From a virus, in the IMG/VR virus record IMGVR_UViG_3300017989_000215, positions 1-39,379 of that record: DNA of 39,379 bases, one strand, 5' to 3'. The position numbers and the translations under genes were made by a program. This document shows, piece after piece, positions 39,288-39,379 of this stretch. The notes beneath the pieces were generated by a model, which had not been told where the DNA came from, made no database searches, and saw only the letters and a list, made by a program, of their open reading frames with translations. Every line of letters begins with the position of its first letter. The first letter of the stretch is position 1.

Positions 39288-39379
39288 ATGGAAGACAAGC
39301 AAGTTACAAGAGACGACCTAAAAAAACTTCAAGAGTATTTTATGAAAAAAATAGAAATACTTAGCACTGCAGTAAAAGA
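39288..39379 (+). CDS. Start of an unidentified gene, cut by window end
   Basis: ATG 39288 with CAAGGA upstream opens MEDKQVTRDDLKKLQEYFMK and stays open to the edge (30 codons). The visible part is helical and charged, too short for a family. Its position, opposite the HTH operon and behind an operator-covered promoter, is that of a tightly controlled early or regulatory gene. Confidence 0.5.
   Translation, partial: MEDKQVTRDDLKKLQEYFMKKIEILSTAVK

Overview
The window looks like part of a tailed dsDNA phage (podovirus-like) or phage-plasmid genome. It is AT-rich and densely packed, and one rightmost-to-leftmost transcription unit holds a nearly complete virion assembly set: RusA-like resolvase, terminase small subunit, terminase large subunit (split by a full intein), P22-type portal, scaffold, N4-gp56-type major capsid protein, connector and tail proteins, and fibres. 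No ribosomal, metabolic or other chromosomal housekeeping gene is visible. The host is not identified. Three cargo genes encode Sec-exported proteins, and two of them resemble, from memory, proteins common in Dependentiae (TM6/Babeliae) genomes. That points weakly to an obligately intracellular bacterial host and is inference only.

Layout, left to right. 1-2034 (+): a left arm with two consecutive ERF-family single-strand annealing proteins (the first cut by the window edge) and three small proteins, closed by a strong bidirectional terminator at 2041-2062. 2069-13424 (-): fibre and tail-tip region with three giant Gly/Thr/Ser-rich fibre proteins; one ends in a C1q/TNF-like domain and one in an S74 intramolecular chaperone. 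13517-14243 (+): a three-gene counter-oriented island with its own sigma70-type promoter, including a ribbon-helix-helix protein. 14240-22380 (-): virion internal, tail and connector genes. 22394-23344 (-): major capsid gene behind a promoter and a leader of three look-alike hairpins. 23700-26955 (-): three exported cargo proteins sitting between scaffold and capsid genes, bounded by terminators. 27043-34723 (-): scaffold, small conserved phage proteins, portal, terminases and RusA, divided by excellent rho-independent terminators at 28443-28478 and 31141-31169. 34810-38053 (-): a replication module made of a protein with three DnaA-domain-I-like repeats and a winged-helix initiator candidate, with 61-bp tandem repeats (iterons 21 bp apart) directly upstream. 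38313-39379: small regulators (two excisionase/MerR-like HTH proteins, one frameshifted gene) and a divergent gene leaving the window, with a promoter and palindromic operator between them.

How it fits together: the right end starts and controls replication in a plasmid-like way, the leftward unit packages DNA and builds the particle, and the left arm supplies recombination by annealing. Terminators placed between portal, terminase, scaffold, cargo and capsid genes, plus the structured capsid leader, suggest that virion protein dosage is set by several separate transcripts. No lysin, integrase, polymerase or tRNA gene was recognised here; they may lie outside the window.
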